64,000 nucleotides of DNA from Flavobacterium pallidum (GTDB lineage Bacteria; Bacteroidota; Bacteroidia; Flavobacteriales; Flavobacteriaceae): contig NZ_CP029187.1 of NCBI RefSeq assembly GCF_003097535.1, positions 1 through 64,000 of the forward strand, in the 5' to 3' direction. Below are positions 15,606 through 24,670 of the stretch, one piece after another. The position numbers and the translations under genes were made by a program. How positions within the stretch are numbered: position 1 is the first letter of the stretch; the number at the start of each line of letters is the position of its first letter. Below the pieces are notes generated by a model, which was not told the DNA's origin, did no database searches, and worked only from the letters and a program-made list of their open reading frames with translations.

Positions 15606-17873
15606 TTATGCATTGCCTGCCTGTGCAATCAGGTTCAATGCCGATCCTGCAACGAACCAGCCGATCTGGCCTTCGTTGTAAGTGTGGTTGGCCAGGATGA
15701 CATCGACAGACCCGTCTTCGTGTTTGAACTCGAGCGTTAAAGGTACGCCCGGTGCAAACTCGGTCAGGTTCGTAAAGTTGATGGCATCATTTTCCTGGAT
15801 CTTATCGTAATCGGTTTCGTTGGCAAACGTCAGCGCAAGCATGCCCTGTTTCTTCAGGTTGGTTTCGTGGATCCTTGCAAAGGATTTCACGAGTACCGCT
15901 TTCACGCCTAAGAACCTCGGCTCCATGGCGGCATGCTCCCTTGAAGAACCTTCGCCATAGTTATGGTCACCCACCACAATCGAAGGGATTCCTGCCGCTT
16001 TGTATGCACGTTGTACTGTTGGTACGGCTTCGTAAACGCCTGTCAATTGGTTCTTCACAGAGTTTGCTTTTTGATTGTATGCGTTGATGGCACCAATCAG
16101 CATGTTGTTTGAGATGTTGTCAAGGTGTCCACGGAAACGCAGCCATGGCCCGGCCATAGAGATGTGGTCCGTAGTACATTTCCCGAAAGCCTTGATCAAA
16201 AGTTTTGCGTTTGTAATATTCTTTCCATCCCATGGATCGAACGGCGCCAATAACTGAAGCCTTTCTGAAGTTGGGCTCACTACAACCGATACTCCGGAAC
16301 CGTCAAGCGCAGGTGCCTGGAAACCGGCATCTTCCACTGCGAAACCTCTTGGCGGTAATTCATCGCCCGTTGGTTCGTCTAATTTTACTTCTTCTCCATC
16401 TTCATTAATTAGCGTATCTGTCAACGGGTTGAAGGAAAGATCTCCGGCAATCGCTAAAGCGGTTACCAGCTCCGGAGAGCCTACGAAAGCCAAAGTATTC
16501 GGATTGCCATCGGCACGCTTCGAGAAGTTACGGTTGAAAGAGTGAACAATGGTGTTCCTTTCCTCTTTCTCGGCCCCTTCCCTGTCCCACATCCCGATAC
16601 ACGGTCCGCAGGCATTTGCGAAAACGGTGGCTCCAATCTTGTCGAAAGTATCAATGAAACCGTCGCGCTCAATGGTATAACGCACCAGCTCAGAACCCGG
16701 CGTGATGGTAAAGTTTGATTTTGTCTTTAATTTTTTAGCGGAGACCTGTTTTGCTAAGGAAGCGGCACGGGCGATATCTTCATAAGAAGAGTTCGTACAG
16801 GAACCGATCAATCCGTATTCAATCTTCAAAGGCCAGTCATTTTTAATGGCTTCTTCTTTCATTTTCGAAATCGGCGTAGCCAAATCCGGCGTGAACGGGC
16901 CGTTTAAGTATGGCTCCAGCTCTGAAAGGTTGATTTCAATCACCTGATCAAAGTACTGCTCAGGGTTGGCATATACTTCAGCATCACCTGTTAGGTAAGA
17001 CGCGATTTTGTTCGCTTCATCAGCGATATCGGCACGGTCGGTCGAACGAAGGTAACGGTCCATCGACGCGTCGTAACCGAAGGTTGAAGTCGTGGCACCG
17101 ATTTCGGCACCCATATTACAGATGGTTCCCTTTCCCGTACACGACATGGCTTCAGCACCTTCGCCGAAATATTCCACAATGGCTCCGGTTCCGCCTTTTA
17201 CGGTCAGGATTCCTGCTACTTTCAGGATCACGTCTTTAGGCGCCGTCCAACCTGATAATTTACCGGTCAGCTTTACCCCAATCAATTTAGGGAATTTCAA
17301 TTCCCATGCCATGCCGGACATTACATCTACGGCATCAGCGCCACCCACCCCGATGGCTACCATTCCTAAACCTCCTGCATTCACGGTGTGTGAATCGGTC
17401 CCGATCATCATACCGCCCGGAAATGCATAGTTTTCCAGAACTACCTGGTGGATGATTCCCGCACCCGGTTTCCAGAACCCGATACCGTATTTATTAGATA
17501 CCGATGACAGGAAATCGAATACTTCATTGCTTTGTGTCTTGGCGCGGGCCAAATCGGTTACGGCATCTACTTTGGCCTGGATTAGGTGGTCGCAGTGTAC
17601 CGTGGTCGGGACAGCTACTTTTGCTTTTCCGGCGTGCATGAACTGCAGCAATGCCATTTGTGCGGTCGCATCCTGGCAGGCAACGCGGTCGGGAGCAAAA
17701 TCTACGTAATCTTTTCCTCTTGTAAATGCCTTGGAAGGGTTTCCTTCCCAAAGGTGGTTGTATAAAATCTTTTCGGTTAGTGTTAATGGGCGGCCGACAA
17801 TTTCCCTTGCTTTATCCACACGGGTCGTCATGTTCGCGTACACTTTTTTAATCATTTCAATATCAAATGCCAT
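15606..17873 (-). CDS. Aconitate hydratase (mitochondrial-type aconitase)
   Basis: Interconverts citrate and isocitrate in the TCA cycle using a [4Fe-4S] cluster. Three cluster ligands are present: C359 in [10 protein letters not shown] and C422/C425 in ANACGPCIG. The protein is 755 residues, as for the mitochondrial-type AcnA-like enzymes, with the swivel domain at the C-terminus ([19 protein letters not shown] near 640). Substrate-site residues in the [22 protein letters not shown] region are intact. It is monocistronic, convergent with the accessory cluster across a strong terminator. A CAAATTTA box upstream suggests its own promoter. Confidence 0.96.
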   Translation of the reverse strand: MAFDIEMIKKVYANMTTRVDKAREIVGRPLTLTEKILYNHLWEGNPSKAFTRGKDYVDFAPDRVACQDATAQMALLQFMHAGKAKVAVPTTVHCDHLIQAKVDAVTDLARAKTQSNEVFDFLSSVSNKYGIGFWKPGAGIIHQVVLENYAFPGGMMIGTDSHTVNAGGLGMVAIGVGGADAVDVMSGMAWELKFPKLIGVKLTGKLSGWTAPKDVILKVAGILTVKGGTGAIVEYFGEGAEAMSCTGKGTICNMGAEIGATTSTFGYDASMDRYLRSTDRADIADEANKIASYLTGDAEVYANPEQYFDQVIEINLSELEPYLNGPFTPDLATPISKMKEEAIKNDWPLKIEYGLIGSCTNSSYEDIARAASLAKQVSAKKLKTKSNFTITPGSELVRYTIERDGFIDTFDKIGATVFANACGPCIGMWDREGAEKEERNTIVHSFNRNFSKRADGNPNTLAFVGSPELVTALAIAGDLSFNPLTDTLINEDGEEVKLDEPTGDELPPRGFAVEDAGFQAPALDGSGVSVVVSPTSERLQLLAPFDPWDGKNITNAKLLIKAFGKCTTDHISMAGPWLRFRGHLDNISNNMLIGAINAYNQKANSVKNQLTGVYEAVPTVQRAYKAAGIPSIVVGDHNYGEGSSREHAAMEPRFLGVKAVLVKSFARIHETNLKKQGMLALTFANETDYDKIQENDAINFTNLTEFAPGVPLTLEFKHEDGSVDVILANHTYNEGQIGWFVAGSALNLIAQAGNA

Positions 17874-17902
17874 ATGAAAAAGTATTGTTTGTTTTCGTGA
17901 GG

Positions 17903-17932
17903 CAAATTTAAGGAATTGAAAGTAAATTTGAA
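17903..17932 (-). promoter_or_regulatory. Candidate aconitase promoter
   Basis: The - strand reads TAAATTTG at 17910-17903 (perfect TAnnTTTG), 30 bases before the ATG. Nineteen bases upstream the -33 position reads TTC in place of TTG. The remaining 17933-18159 is AT-rich and I see nothing else in it. Confidence 0.45.
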
Positions 17933-18159
17933 CTATTTTTAATAAAAACCATGTTTCAAAGCATTATTATTCCTGAAAATGAATTTTTAGTGATTATTAT
18001 TGACGAAATTTAGCTTTAGAATTAAAATTTTGCCTAATTGTTAATTTAAAGTGCTTTTTTTGTCAAATTCGGAATCCTGTACATTTTAAATGGCCATTTC
18101 CAACCGAAGAACCTTTCTAAATTACACGCAGCAAGGCAAAATTCATTAAGTTTGTCACT

Positions 18160-19308
18160 ATGAAAGCCAAAAAAATCCTCAGCGCATTTTGTATTGCAGG
18201 TATCGTATTGCTGCTCACGACTGCTTTGATTTACCATAGGCTGACGAGCAGGAATAAGGCCGTTGCCAAAGGGATTTTTCTTTACAAGACCGGATTGGCA
18301 GACAAGAACTGGCAACTGAGAAATAACACTAAAAAGTATACTTTGACTTCGCCCGACTTCCTGATTGACGGCATCTACAAATCGATGGAAGGCCCAACGT
18401 CAATGCATGTCGTGGAGCTGACACAGGACACGGCTTTGATTTGGCTTACGGGTTTCAAAGTGCAGGCACTGGATGCGAAAACAAAAAAGAAAATTTCGAA
18501 TGACTTTGTATGCCACACCAATTTCGATTTGAATGAAGTGAAGTATTATGACGGGCTGCATCTTAAAAACAGGATTGGCACGAAATACCCTCGCGTCACT
18601 TCCTTATCGCACGGCATGGAGTCGTTTCATTTCCCCAAAGGTTATGGCGTCCCGATGCGTGGCAACGATTTACTGAATGTGACTACGGAATCGCTGAACC
18701 ACAATATTAAAGATACTGTGCTATGGGTTAAACACCAGGTGGATATCGAATATTCGCAGCAGGAACTCAAACCGTTGATGTTCGGAAGTGCGTTTATCAT
18801 GCTGCCATACGATGAATACGACCCATACAAGGAACCGATGGATCCGTCAAAAAATTACTGCATCCCGATTGAAACCGGCGCGCACAATTATAAGAACAGC
18901 GAAGGGAAAAGGCTTTCCGGGCATTGGGTGATTCCAAAAGGGAAAAATACTTATAGAAGCAGCGCGAATACACAGCTTCAGATTAAGGACAGTTTGCGCC
19001 TGCATGCGGCCGCCATTCATGTGCATCCGTTTGCAACATCGATAACGTTATTTGATAAAACAAAAAATGCTGCCGTTTTTACGAGCAACATTGTGAATTT
19101 TAAAGATAGGATCGGTATTGAAAGTATCGAACCATTTTCATCAGAAGAAGGCATCTGGCTTTACAAATCCCACGAGTACGAAGTGGTATTGACGGTCGAC
19201 AATACTACCCATATCGACCAGGATATGATGGGCACGATGTTCTTGTTTTTTTATGACAGCGAACTCGATGCGCTTTTACATCATAGGTCTAAAACAAAGA
19301 AGCTATGA
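18160..19308 (+). CDS. Membrane-anchored protein, possibly related to copper type II monooxygenases (PHM-like)
   Basis: A 382-residue protein with one N-terminal membrane helix (about 7-25) and an exported beta-rich domain. The C-terminal half has an H287-V-H289 pair in AAIHVHPFATSITLFD and methionines M356/M357/M360 about 70 residues later. In peptidylglycine/dopamine monooxygenases a HxH pair and a later methionine bind the catalytic copper in the same order and spacing. A CHTNFD segment at 118-123 could be part of the first copper site, but a second histidine there is not obvious. The assignment is tentative; it may be a non-catalytic relative. Its last 20 bases overlap the convergent MoxR gene. 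Confidence 0.5.
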   Translation: MKAKKILSAFCIAGIVLLLTTALIYHRLTSRNKAVAKGIFLYKTGLADKNWQLRNNTKKYTLTSPDFLIDGIYKSMEGPTSMHVVELTQDTALIWLTGFKVQALDAKTKKKISNDFVCHTNFDLNEVKYYDGLHLKNRIGTKYPRVTSLSHGMESFHFPKGYGVPMRGNDLLNVTTESLNHNIKDTVLWVKHQVDIEYSQQELKPLMFGSAFIMLPYDEYDPYKEPMDPSKNYCIPIETGAHNYKNSEGKRLSGHWVIPKGKNTYRSSANTQLQIKDSLRLHAAAIHVHPFATSITLFDKTKNAAVFTSNIVNFKDRIGIESIEPFSSEEGIWLYKSHEYEVVLTVDNTTHIDQDMMGTMFLFFYDSELDALLHHRSKTKKL

Positions 19309-20242
19309 TCTTTTCGATTGAAATCCCTTCAGCATCTGCCTTGTAGTTCTTTACCACACGGTGCCTTAAGATTCCGGTAGCTACCGCTTTGACATCTTCA
19401 ATATCGGGAGAGAATTTTCCGTTGAATGCGGCATTTGCTTTGGCAGCCAAAATCAGGTTTTGCGATGCCCTCGGCCCTGCTCCCCAATCGATGTAATTTT
19501 TAATATAATCATTGGAAAGCGCATTGTCAGGACGGGTTTTGCTGACCAGCGTTACGGCATATTCTATGACGTTATCGGCAACCGGGATCCTGCGGATCAA
19601 ATGCTGGAAGTCGATGATTTCCTGTGCGGAAAACAATGGGTTCACCGTTACTTTCGCATCCGAAGTAGTGCTTTTCACTACCTGCACTTCTTCTGCGAAT
19701 GACGGATAATCGAGTTTTATCGAAAACATAAAACGGTCGAGTTGTGCTTCAGGAAGCGGGTAGGTTCCCTCCTGCTCTATCGGGTTTTGCGTAGCCAATA
19801 CGAAATATGGCAAATCGAGTTTGTAATTATGCCCGGCAATGGTTACCGCCCTTTCCTGCATCGCCTCCAGTAAGGCGGCCTGGGTTTTCGGCGGCGTACG
19901 GTTGATCTCGTCGGCAAGGATGATATTGGAAAAAATCGGTCCTTTTATAAACTTGAACTGGCGGCTTTCATCGAGGATTTCACTTCCAAGAATGTCCGAC
20001 GGCATCAAATCCGGGGTAAACTGGATTCTTTTGAAATCCAATCCCAAAGCCTGTGCAATGGTATTGACCATTAAGGTCTTTGCCAAGCCGGGAACACCAA
20101 CCAAAAGTGCGTGCCCGCCGGAGAAAATACTCAGTAGAATTTGATCTACGACCTCTTGCTGTCCGACAATAACTTTTGAAATCTCGTTTTTAAGTTCGTT
20201 TCTTTTTTGGACTAATTTTTCTACAGCGGCTACGTCAGACAT
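19289..20242 (-). CDS. MoxR-family AAA+ ATPase
   Basis: A cytoplasmic AAA+ chaperone-like ATPase of 317 residues. Walker A GVPGLAKT is at 49-56 and Walker B ILADEINR at 108-115. The MoxR signature RTPPKTQAALLEAMQE and the sensor-1 FVLATQNPIEQEGTYPLPEAQLDRF follow. MoxR proteins help assemble or activate partner complexes, often with von Willebrand factor A proteins; none is visible here. Instead it lies 45 bases downstream of a SurA-like chaperone gene, probably last in that leftward operon. Its 3' end overlaps the convergent gene by 20 bases, so both mRNAs share a complementary tail. Confidence 0.93.
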   Translation of the reverse strand: MSDVAAVEKLVQKRNELKNEISKVIVGQQEVVDQILLSIFSGGHALLVGVPGLAKTLMVNTIAQALGLDFKRIQFTPDLMPSDILGSEILDESRQFKFIKGPIFSNIILADEINRTPPKTQAALLEAMQERAVTIAGHNYKLDLPYFVLATQNPIEQEGTYPLPEAQLDRFMFSIKLDYPSFAEEVQVVKSTTSDAKVTVNPLFSAQEIIDFQHLIRRIPVADNVIEYAVTLVSKTRPDNALSNDYIKNYIDWGAGPRASQNLILAAKANAAFNGKFSPDIEDVKAVATGILRHRVVKNYKADAEGISIEKIIASLF

Positions 20243-20287
20243 GGTTTGATAATGGATTTGGTTGATGATGCGTTGGGCAAATATAAA

Positions 20288-21694
20288 TTATTTTTTAAGC
20301 CAGTTATTGGCAAACACACAGTTTCTGTATTCACCGTTGATCTTGATATAAGTCTCCTTGATTTTTTCTTCGGTCCATTTTGCAATTTCCTTGATTTGTT
20401 TTTCCTTCAGCGCAAGGTCTTTGATCTTAAGGTAGTCCTTGGAATAGTCAGCAACATGTTCAGGCACTTTGTTGGTTACCATAACGATTTTATACATTTT
20501 CTTTCCGCTTTGGTCTTCGTCCTCAAATGGCGCAGAGATTTCTCCAGCCTTAAGGTCTGAAATCTGTGCGTACAGTGACGGATCCATTTTAGTCAGGTCA
20601 AACTTAGTATCCAGCGTACGTGGGTTGATCAGCGCGCCACCATTGGTTTTGGTTTCTTTCTCATCAGAAGAACTTCGGGCGGCATCAGCGAACGAAATTT
20701 CCCCGGCAAGGATTTTCTTCCTGATGTTAGTGATTTCCTCTTTGGCATCACGCATCGATTCTTCAGTAATTTTTGGCTGCAGCAGGATGTGCCTAAGGTC
20801 TACTTCCTGTCCACGGATTTTTTCAATGTAAATGATATGGTAACCATACGGGGTTTCAAACGGAGCCGAAATCTGCCCTTCATCAAGACCGAATGCAACG
20901 TCTTTAAACTCTTTTATGAAAGGCGTTTTCCGATTCATCTTGTAATAACCGCCATTGGATTTCGAGCCGGGATCCTGCGAATAAAGCACTGCTTTACTGA
21001 AGAAACTTGAGCCGCCTTCCTGGATGTCTTTCTTGAATTCATTCAGTTTGTCGATGACTTTCTGTTTTTCTTCCTGGGAAACCACCGGGTTAATGACAAT
21101 CTGTGACACTTCGACTTCTTCGCCGAAAGTTGGCAATTCTGCCTGTGGGATTTTCTTAAAGAAATTGCGGACTTCCTCAGGTGTCACTTCTACTTTTTCA
21201 ACAATCTTTTTACGCATTTCGCTCGTGAGCTTACCCATTCTAAGGATGTCGAAAAAATAAGTACGGAATTCCTCTTCACTGTTCTTTTTATAGAATTTCA
21301 CGAGCTTATCAATGGTACCTCCGGTTTGCTCGAGCATGGCGGAAATCTTCTCGTCCATGATGCTGTTGATTTCCGAATCGGTAACGATGATACTGTCCTG
21401 GACAGCCTGGTGAGCATATAGCCTGTCTTCCATCAGCATGCCTAACATCTGGCAACGCGTGATGTCCTTGATGGAATTCCCCTGACTTTGCAATTCGATG
21501 AAATTTTTATCGATATCGGAATCAAGTATGAGGTAATCGCCGACTGTGGCCACAACACCATCAATCTTCTGCCTTTTGTTGCTGCTCTTTTTTGCAGGCA
21601 CGGTATCTTTGATGATTTCCTGTGCGCTCGCATTTAAAACCGTCAACAGTATCACGGCGAATAACATTAAACCCTTTTTACTTATAAATCTCAT
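20288..21694 (-). CDS. SurA-like periplasmic peptidyl-prolyl isomerase/chaperone
   Basis: About 468 residues. A signal peptide (LMLFAVILLTVLNASAQ) is followed by a SurA N-terminal helical domain (VDGVVATVGDYLILDSDID) and two parvulin domains: one around 195-297 with YSQDPGSKSNGGYYKM and PYGYHIIYIEKI, the second from about 299 with LRHILLQPKI and KTNGGALINP. SurA assists folding of outer-membrane beta-barrels in transit. I start at ATG 21694, directly on the basic signal segment; ATGs at 21703 and 21718 are alternatives. The start overlaps the end of the upstream lipoprotein gene by 17 bases. Third in a leftward run of folding factors. Confidence 0.9.
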   Translation of the reverse strand: MRFISKKGLMLFAVILLTVLNASAQEIIKDTVPAKKSSNKRQKIDGVVATVGDYLILDSDIDKNFIELQSQGNSIKDITRCQMLGMLMEDRLYAHQAVQDSIIVTDSEINSIMDEKISAMLEQTGGTIDKLVKFYKKNSEEEFRTYFFDILRMGKLTSEMRKKIVEKVEVTPEEVRNFFKKIPQAELPTFGEEVEVSQIVINPVVSQEEKQKVIDKLNEFKKDIQEGGSSFFSKAVLYSQDPGSKSNGGYYKMNRKTPFIKEFKDVAFGLDEGQISAPFETPYGYHIIYIEKIRGQEVDLRHILLQPKITEESMRDAKEEITNIRKKILAGEISFADAARSSSDEKETKTNGGALINPRTLDTKFDLTKMDPSLYAQISDLKAGEISAPFEDEDQSGKKMYKIVMVTNKVPEHVADYSKDYLKIKDLALKEKQIKEIAKWTEEKIKETYIKINGEYRNCVFANNWLKK

Positions 21695-22523
21695 ACTTCT
21701 CATTTTTGATGGCATCATCGGTTATTTCTTTTTCAAACTGTTTGACGAGTTCTAATTTTCTTCTGTTTAATATGACCTGCACCAACGTTGGTTTCAGGTA
21801 TTGGTAAGGACTGATCTGGTTCTTATCGATTACGTCGCGCACTTTAACGATGTAAGTATTATTCCCTTCCGGATGCTCAAATGCGATCCCGGCTGTAATA
21901 TACTTATCCCTGTTGTCAGGGGTTATGAACGGGAGGCGGCGGTAAATCTGTCCCATGTCCACCCAGATGGAATCGTTCAACGCCGAGTTTTTAAACTGCA
22001 CCTGGTACGTATCCCAGAATTTCTTATCCGATTTCCTGAAATCCAGGAATTTGCTCCTGATCGTCGAAAACTTCGGGTGGTCCTTGGGCACATTGATAAA
22101 ACGCAGCCTTACCAAACTGCCGCTGGTCCGGAAATTATCCTTATTCGCGTCGTAATACTTTTTTAATTCTGTTTCTGAAACCACCGTGTCAATCGAGCGG
22201 TTTACGATTTCTTCAATGTATGCTTTGGTATAAAGGTCACTTTTGTATTGCTTTATCAAAGCATCGAATGCTGCTTTTTTATCCTTTCCGAGATTGACCT
22301 CGGCTGCTTTGATAAGCAATTTCTGGCTTGCCCAACGGTCGATGAAACTCCGGACAATCACCACACTATCCTGCTTGGAAGTACCGGGTGGGACCAGGTC
22401 TTTAAGATCGCTTTTGTACAGATAAGATTCATTTACCCGTGCGATGGCTTCAGGCTTTGCTTCCGGTTTCTGGCAGCTAAGCAAACCAAAGAAAAGAACC
22501 AATATGCCCTGGTTTTTGAACAT
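21678..22523 (-). CDS. SurA/PpiC-like lipoprotein lacking a clear parvulin domain
   Basis: A 281-residue predicted lipoprotein: the short signal peptide ends in lipobox LLSC with cysteine 17. The body resembles the helical chaperone part of SurA/PpiC proteins: IARVNESYLYKSDLKDLVP, then a helical region with FIDRWASQKLLIKAAE, and a C-terminal YIVKVRDVIDKNQISPYQYLKPTL. I do not see parvulin active-site signatures, so it probably acts as a membrane-tethered holdase and not an isomerase, which is inference. It follows the 654-residue isomerase gene with no gap and overlaps the next gene, so the three are one operon. Confidence 0.8.
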   Translation of the reverse strand: MFKNQGILVLFFGLLSCQKPEAKPEAIARVNESYLYKSDLKDLVPPGTSKQDSVVIVRSFIDRWASQKLLIKAAEVNLGKDKKAAFDALIKQYKSDLYTKAYIEEIVNRSIDTVVSETELKKYYDANKDNFRTSGSLVRLRFINVPKDHPKFSTIRSKFLDFRKSDKKFWDTYQVQFKNSALNDSIWVDMGQIYRRLPFITPDNRDKYITAGIAFEHPEGNNTYIVKVRDVIDKNQISPYQYLKPTLVQVILNRRKLELVKQFEKEITDDAIKNEKYEIYK

Positions 22524-24488
22524 TTATGATTTAATCTCTTTTTTCACACGTTCAAAAACATCCTGATTGACCTTAATTTTGAACTCTTTTTTCAGATCAG
22601 AAACCCAATTTTCTTCAAGGTATTGCTGGTAATCGTTAATGACTTTACCTTTACACTCTTCAAGTTTCTTGGTTCCTTCGGGAATCACTTTATTGACTTT
22701 GGCCGTAAAATAATAATCGCCTTTTTGTAAAGTCGGCACAATTCCCGGCTGTGGCGTAATATTTTTAGGCAGTACATCATTTCCTTCTTCAAAAACACCT
22801 TCATTAATCATGATGTTCACAGACTCCTTTGTATTCAGTTTCTCTTTGATAAAATCTGCTGATTTGCCCTGCTCAAGCATTTTCTGAGCCTTTTTGGCCA
22901 TTTCAGGATTTGTTGAGGAAGCAATCAGGACATCATATCTTTTCTTCCATTTGTAATTCTGGTCATGGTTTTTATAAAAACCCTGTAAACCAATGGTATC
23001 GTTTTTAGATTTTTCCCAGATTTCCTTTTCCATCAAATCGAAAAGCAAAAGTCCGTCGCGGTATTCCTCCATCACATCAGCAAACTCCGGGAATTCTTTT
23101 TCTAGATCGTTGTTGTAATAGTCATTTAACTGTTCATCCACGAAATCTTCGTAAATTTTGTCAACCGCCTTTCCTACTGGCTTGATTTCAAGTGGTGCCT
23201 TTTGTTTTTTAGTTACAAATTGAAGAAAAGCATTTGCTGTTACTGGTTTGTCCTGAATTTTGAAGAGCGGTTTTTCAAAATCCTTTACATCTTTCGGGGC
23301 GTTCCAGGTGCTGGCGTAATAATCATCTGTAACGGTTTTTGCTGCCTGCGCATACAATTTATCGTCACGCTTAATGGGGAATTTTTTACGCAGTTTCTCA
23401 TTCATTGAATTGGTAATCAGTCTTGAACGCTCATCTTTCCTGATTTTGCTATCAAGTTCCGACTCCATCTGATCGTAAGTTTTTACCGGAAATTTATCGA
23501 GTAGCTTTACGATATGCCATCCGAATTCAGATTGGAATGGTTCAGAAAGTGGCTTGTCTTTCGTAAGTGAAAAAGCCACATTCTCAAATTTTTCAGAGCT
23601 TAATTCCCCTGACGCAAACCTGCCCAGGTTCCCGCCTTTGGCTGCAGAAGATTTGTCGTCTGAAAATTGCTGTGCCAGGCTCTCAAAATTTTCGCCCTGC
23701 TGCAGTTTTTTGTAAATATCTGTTATGGTTGATTTTGCCTTTTCAGCCTGTGCCGGATCTGTAGGGTTGCTGATCATGATGTGTGCTACGCCTACTTCAC
23801 CCCTGTTATCCCTGATGTCTTCGACTTTGATCAAGTGATAGCCGAAACGCGTACGCACGATGTTGGAAACCTTTCCTTTTTCGGTTTTGTAAGCCGCTGT
23901 TTCAAAAGGATAAATCATCCTGAATACGGAAAAATAACCCAATTCTCCTTTGTTTTCCTTGGCAGACGGATCTTGAGAGAACTGCACTGCCAGTTTATCG
24001 AAATCCTGCCCATCCATAGCTTTTTTACGGATGTCGAGTATTTGCTTGTAAGCCTTAAGCGTATCTTCAGGCGAAGCGTTTTCATCCACCATAATCAATA
24101 TATGAGACGCTTTGATTTCCTTGAGCGAACGATTGTATGCTTCCTGGATGAGTTCTTTCGTAACCTTTGTATCGGTTAAGTAATTTTTAGCAAGCTGGCT
24201 CCTGTACGATTTAAGCTCAGTCTGGTACTTGGGATTGTTCTGAAGGCCGAGTTTGTTGGCTTTGTTGATTTTGAGTTTGTAACCTATGAAAAGATCAAGG
24301 TATTGGTTCAGGTCTTTCTGGCTTTCGTCTTTCACCAAATCGATATTTTTCTTGTAAACCCTGGCGAATTCGTCGGTGTAATAAGGTTTGTCATCAATAG
24401 AAAACAGAACTTCTTTTTTGCTGTTTTGGGCTACAGCGGCCAGATTCAGGGTCAGGAACAACCCTAAAAGCAATTTTTTCATTTTCAT
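22524..24488 (-). CDS. Periplasmic peptidyl-prolyl isomerase with two parvulin domains
   Basis: A 654-residue exported protein, first gene of the folding-factor operon. Signal peptide KKLLLGLFLTLNLAAVAQ. Two parvulin (rotamase) domains are in tandem: about 127-230 (ASHILIMVDENASPED, FSQDPSAKENKGELGYFS, RFGYHLIKVEDI) and about 235-335 (VAHIMISNPTDP, FSDDKSSAAKGGNLGRF, EFGWHIVKLLDK). The long C-terminal region (about 340-654) is charged and helical and likely binds clients. It catalyses proline isomerisation in envelope proteins in transit. A second ATG two codons in (24482) is an equal start candidate. The promoter at 24569-24598 is the best match in the window. Confidence 0.9.
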   Translation of the reverse strand: MKMKKLLLGLFLTLNLAAVAQNSKKEVLFSIDDKPYYTDEFARVYKKNIDLVKDESQKDLNQYLDLFIGYKLKINKANKLGLQNNPKYQTELKSYRSQLAKNYLTDTKVTKELIQEAYNRSLKEIKASHILIMVDENASPEDTLKAYKQILDIRKKAMDGQDFDKLAVQFSQDPSAKENKGELGYFSVFRMIYPFETAAYKTEKGKVSNIVRTRFGYHLIKVEDIRDNRGEVGVAHIMISNPTDPAQAEKAKSTITDIYKKLQQGENFESLAQQFSDDKSSAAKGGNLGRFASGELSSEKFENVAFSLTKDKPLSEPFQSEFGWHIVKLLDKFPVKTYDQMESELDSKIRKDERSRLITNSMNEKLRKKFPIKRDDKLYAQAAKTVTDDYYASTWNAPKDVKDFEKPLFKIQDKPVTANAFLQFVTKKQKAPLEIKPVGKAVDKIYEDFVDEQLNDYYNNDLEKEFPEFADVMEEYRDGLLLFDLMEKEIWEKSKNDTIGLQGFYKNHDQNYKWKKRYDVLIASSTNPEMAKKAQKMLEQGKSADFIKEKLNTKESVNIMINEGVFEEGNDVLPKNITPQPGIVPTLQKGDYYFTAKVNKVIPEGTKKLEECKGKVINDYQQYLEENWVSDLKKEFKIKVNQDVFERVKKEIKS

Positions 24489-24568
24489 TATTGCTGAATT
24501 TTCAATTTAAATTTGATTGTTTTGGTTTTTGGCTTAAGGTTCCAGTGTTTTAATCAAATAACAATCGA

Positions 24569-24598
24569 CAAAATTAACAATTCAAATACATTATGCAA
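24569..24598 (-). promoter_or_regulatory. Promoter of the periplasmic folding-factor operon
   Basis: On the - strand TTG (24598-24596), exactly 19 bases, then TAATTTTG (24576-24569): a full match to the Bacteroidetes consensus TTG-N19-TAnnTTTG. It lies 81 bases before the first gene's ATG in the 182-base gap that separates this operon from the OmpA genes. Confidence 0.7.
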
Positions 24599-24670
24599 GT
24601 ATGTTAGATAGTATTAACAAAAAATTATACGCACCTTTAAACCGGCCGCAAACCCTTATAAATATTAGCT

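Noticed and set aside
18147..18154. TAAGTTTG box just before the gene at 18,160 as its promoter.
   Set aside because: It would put the transcription start at or past the ATG and no TTG lies 19 bases upstream.
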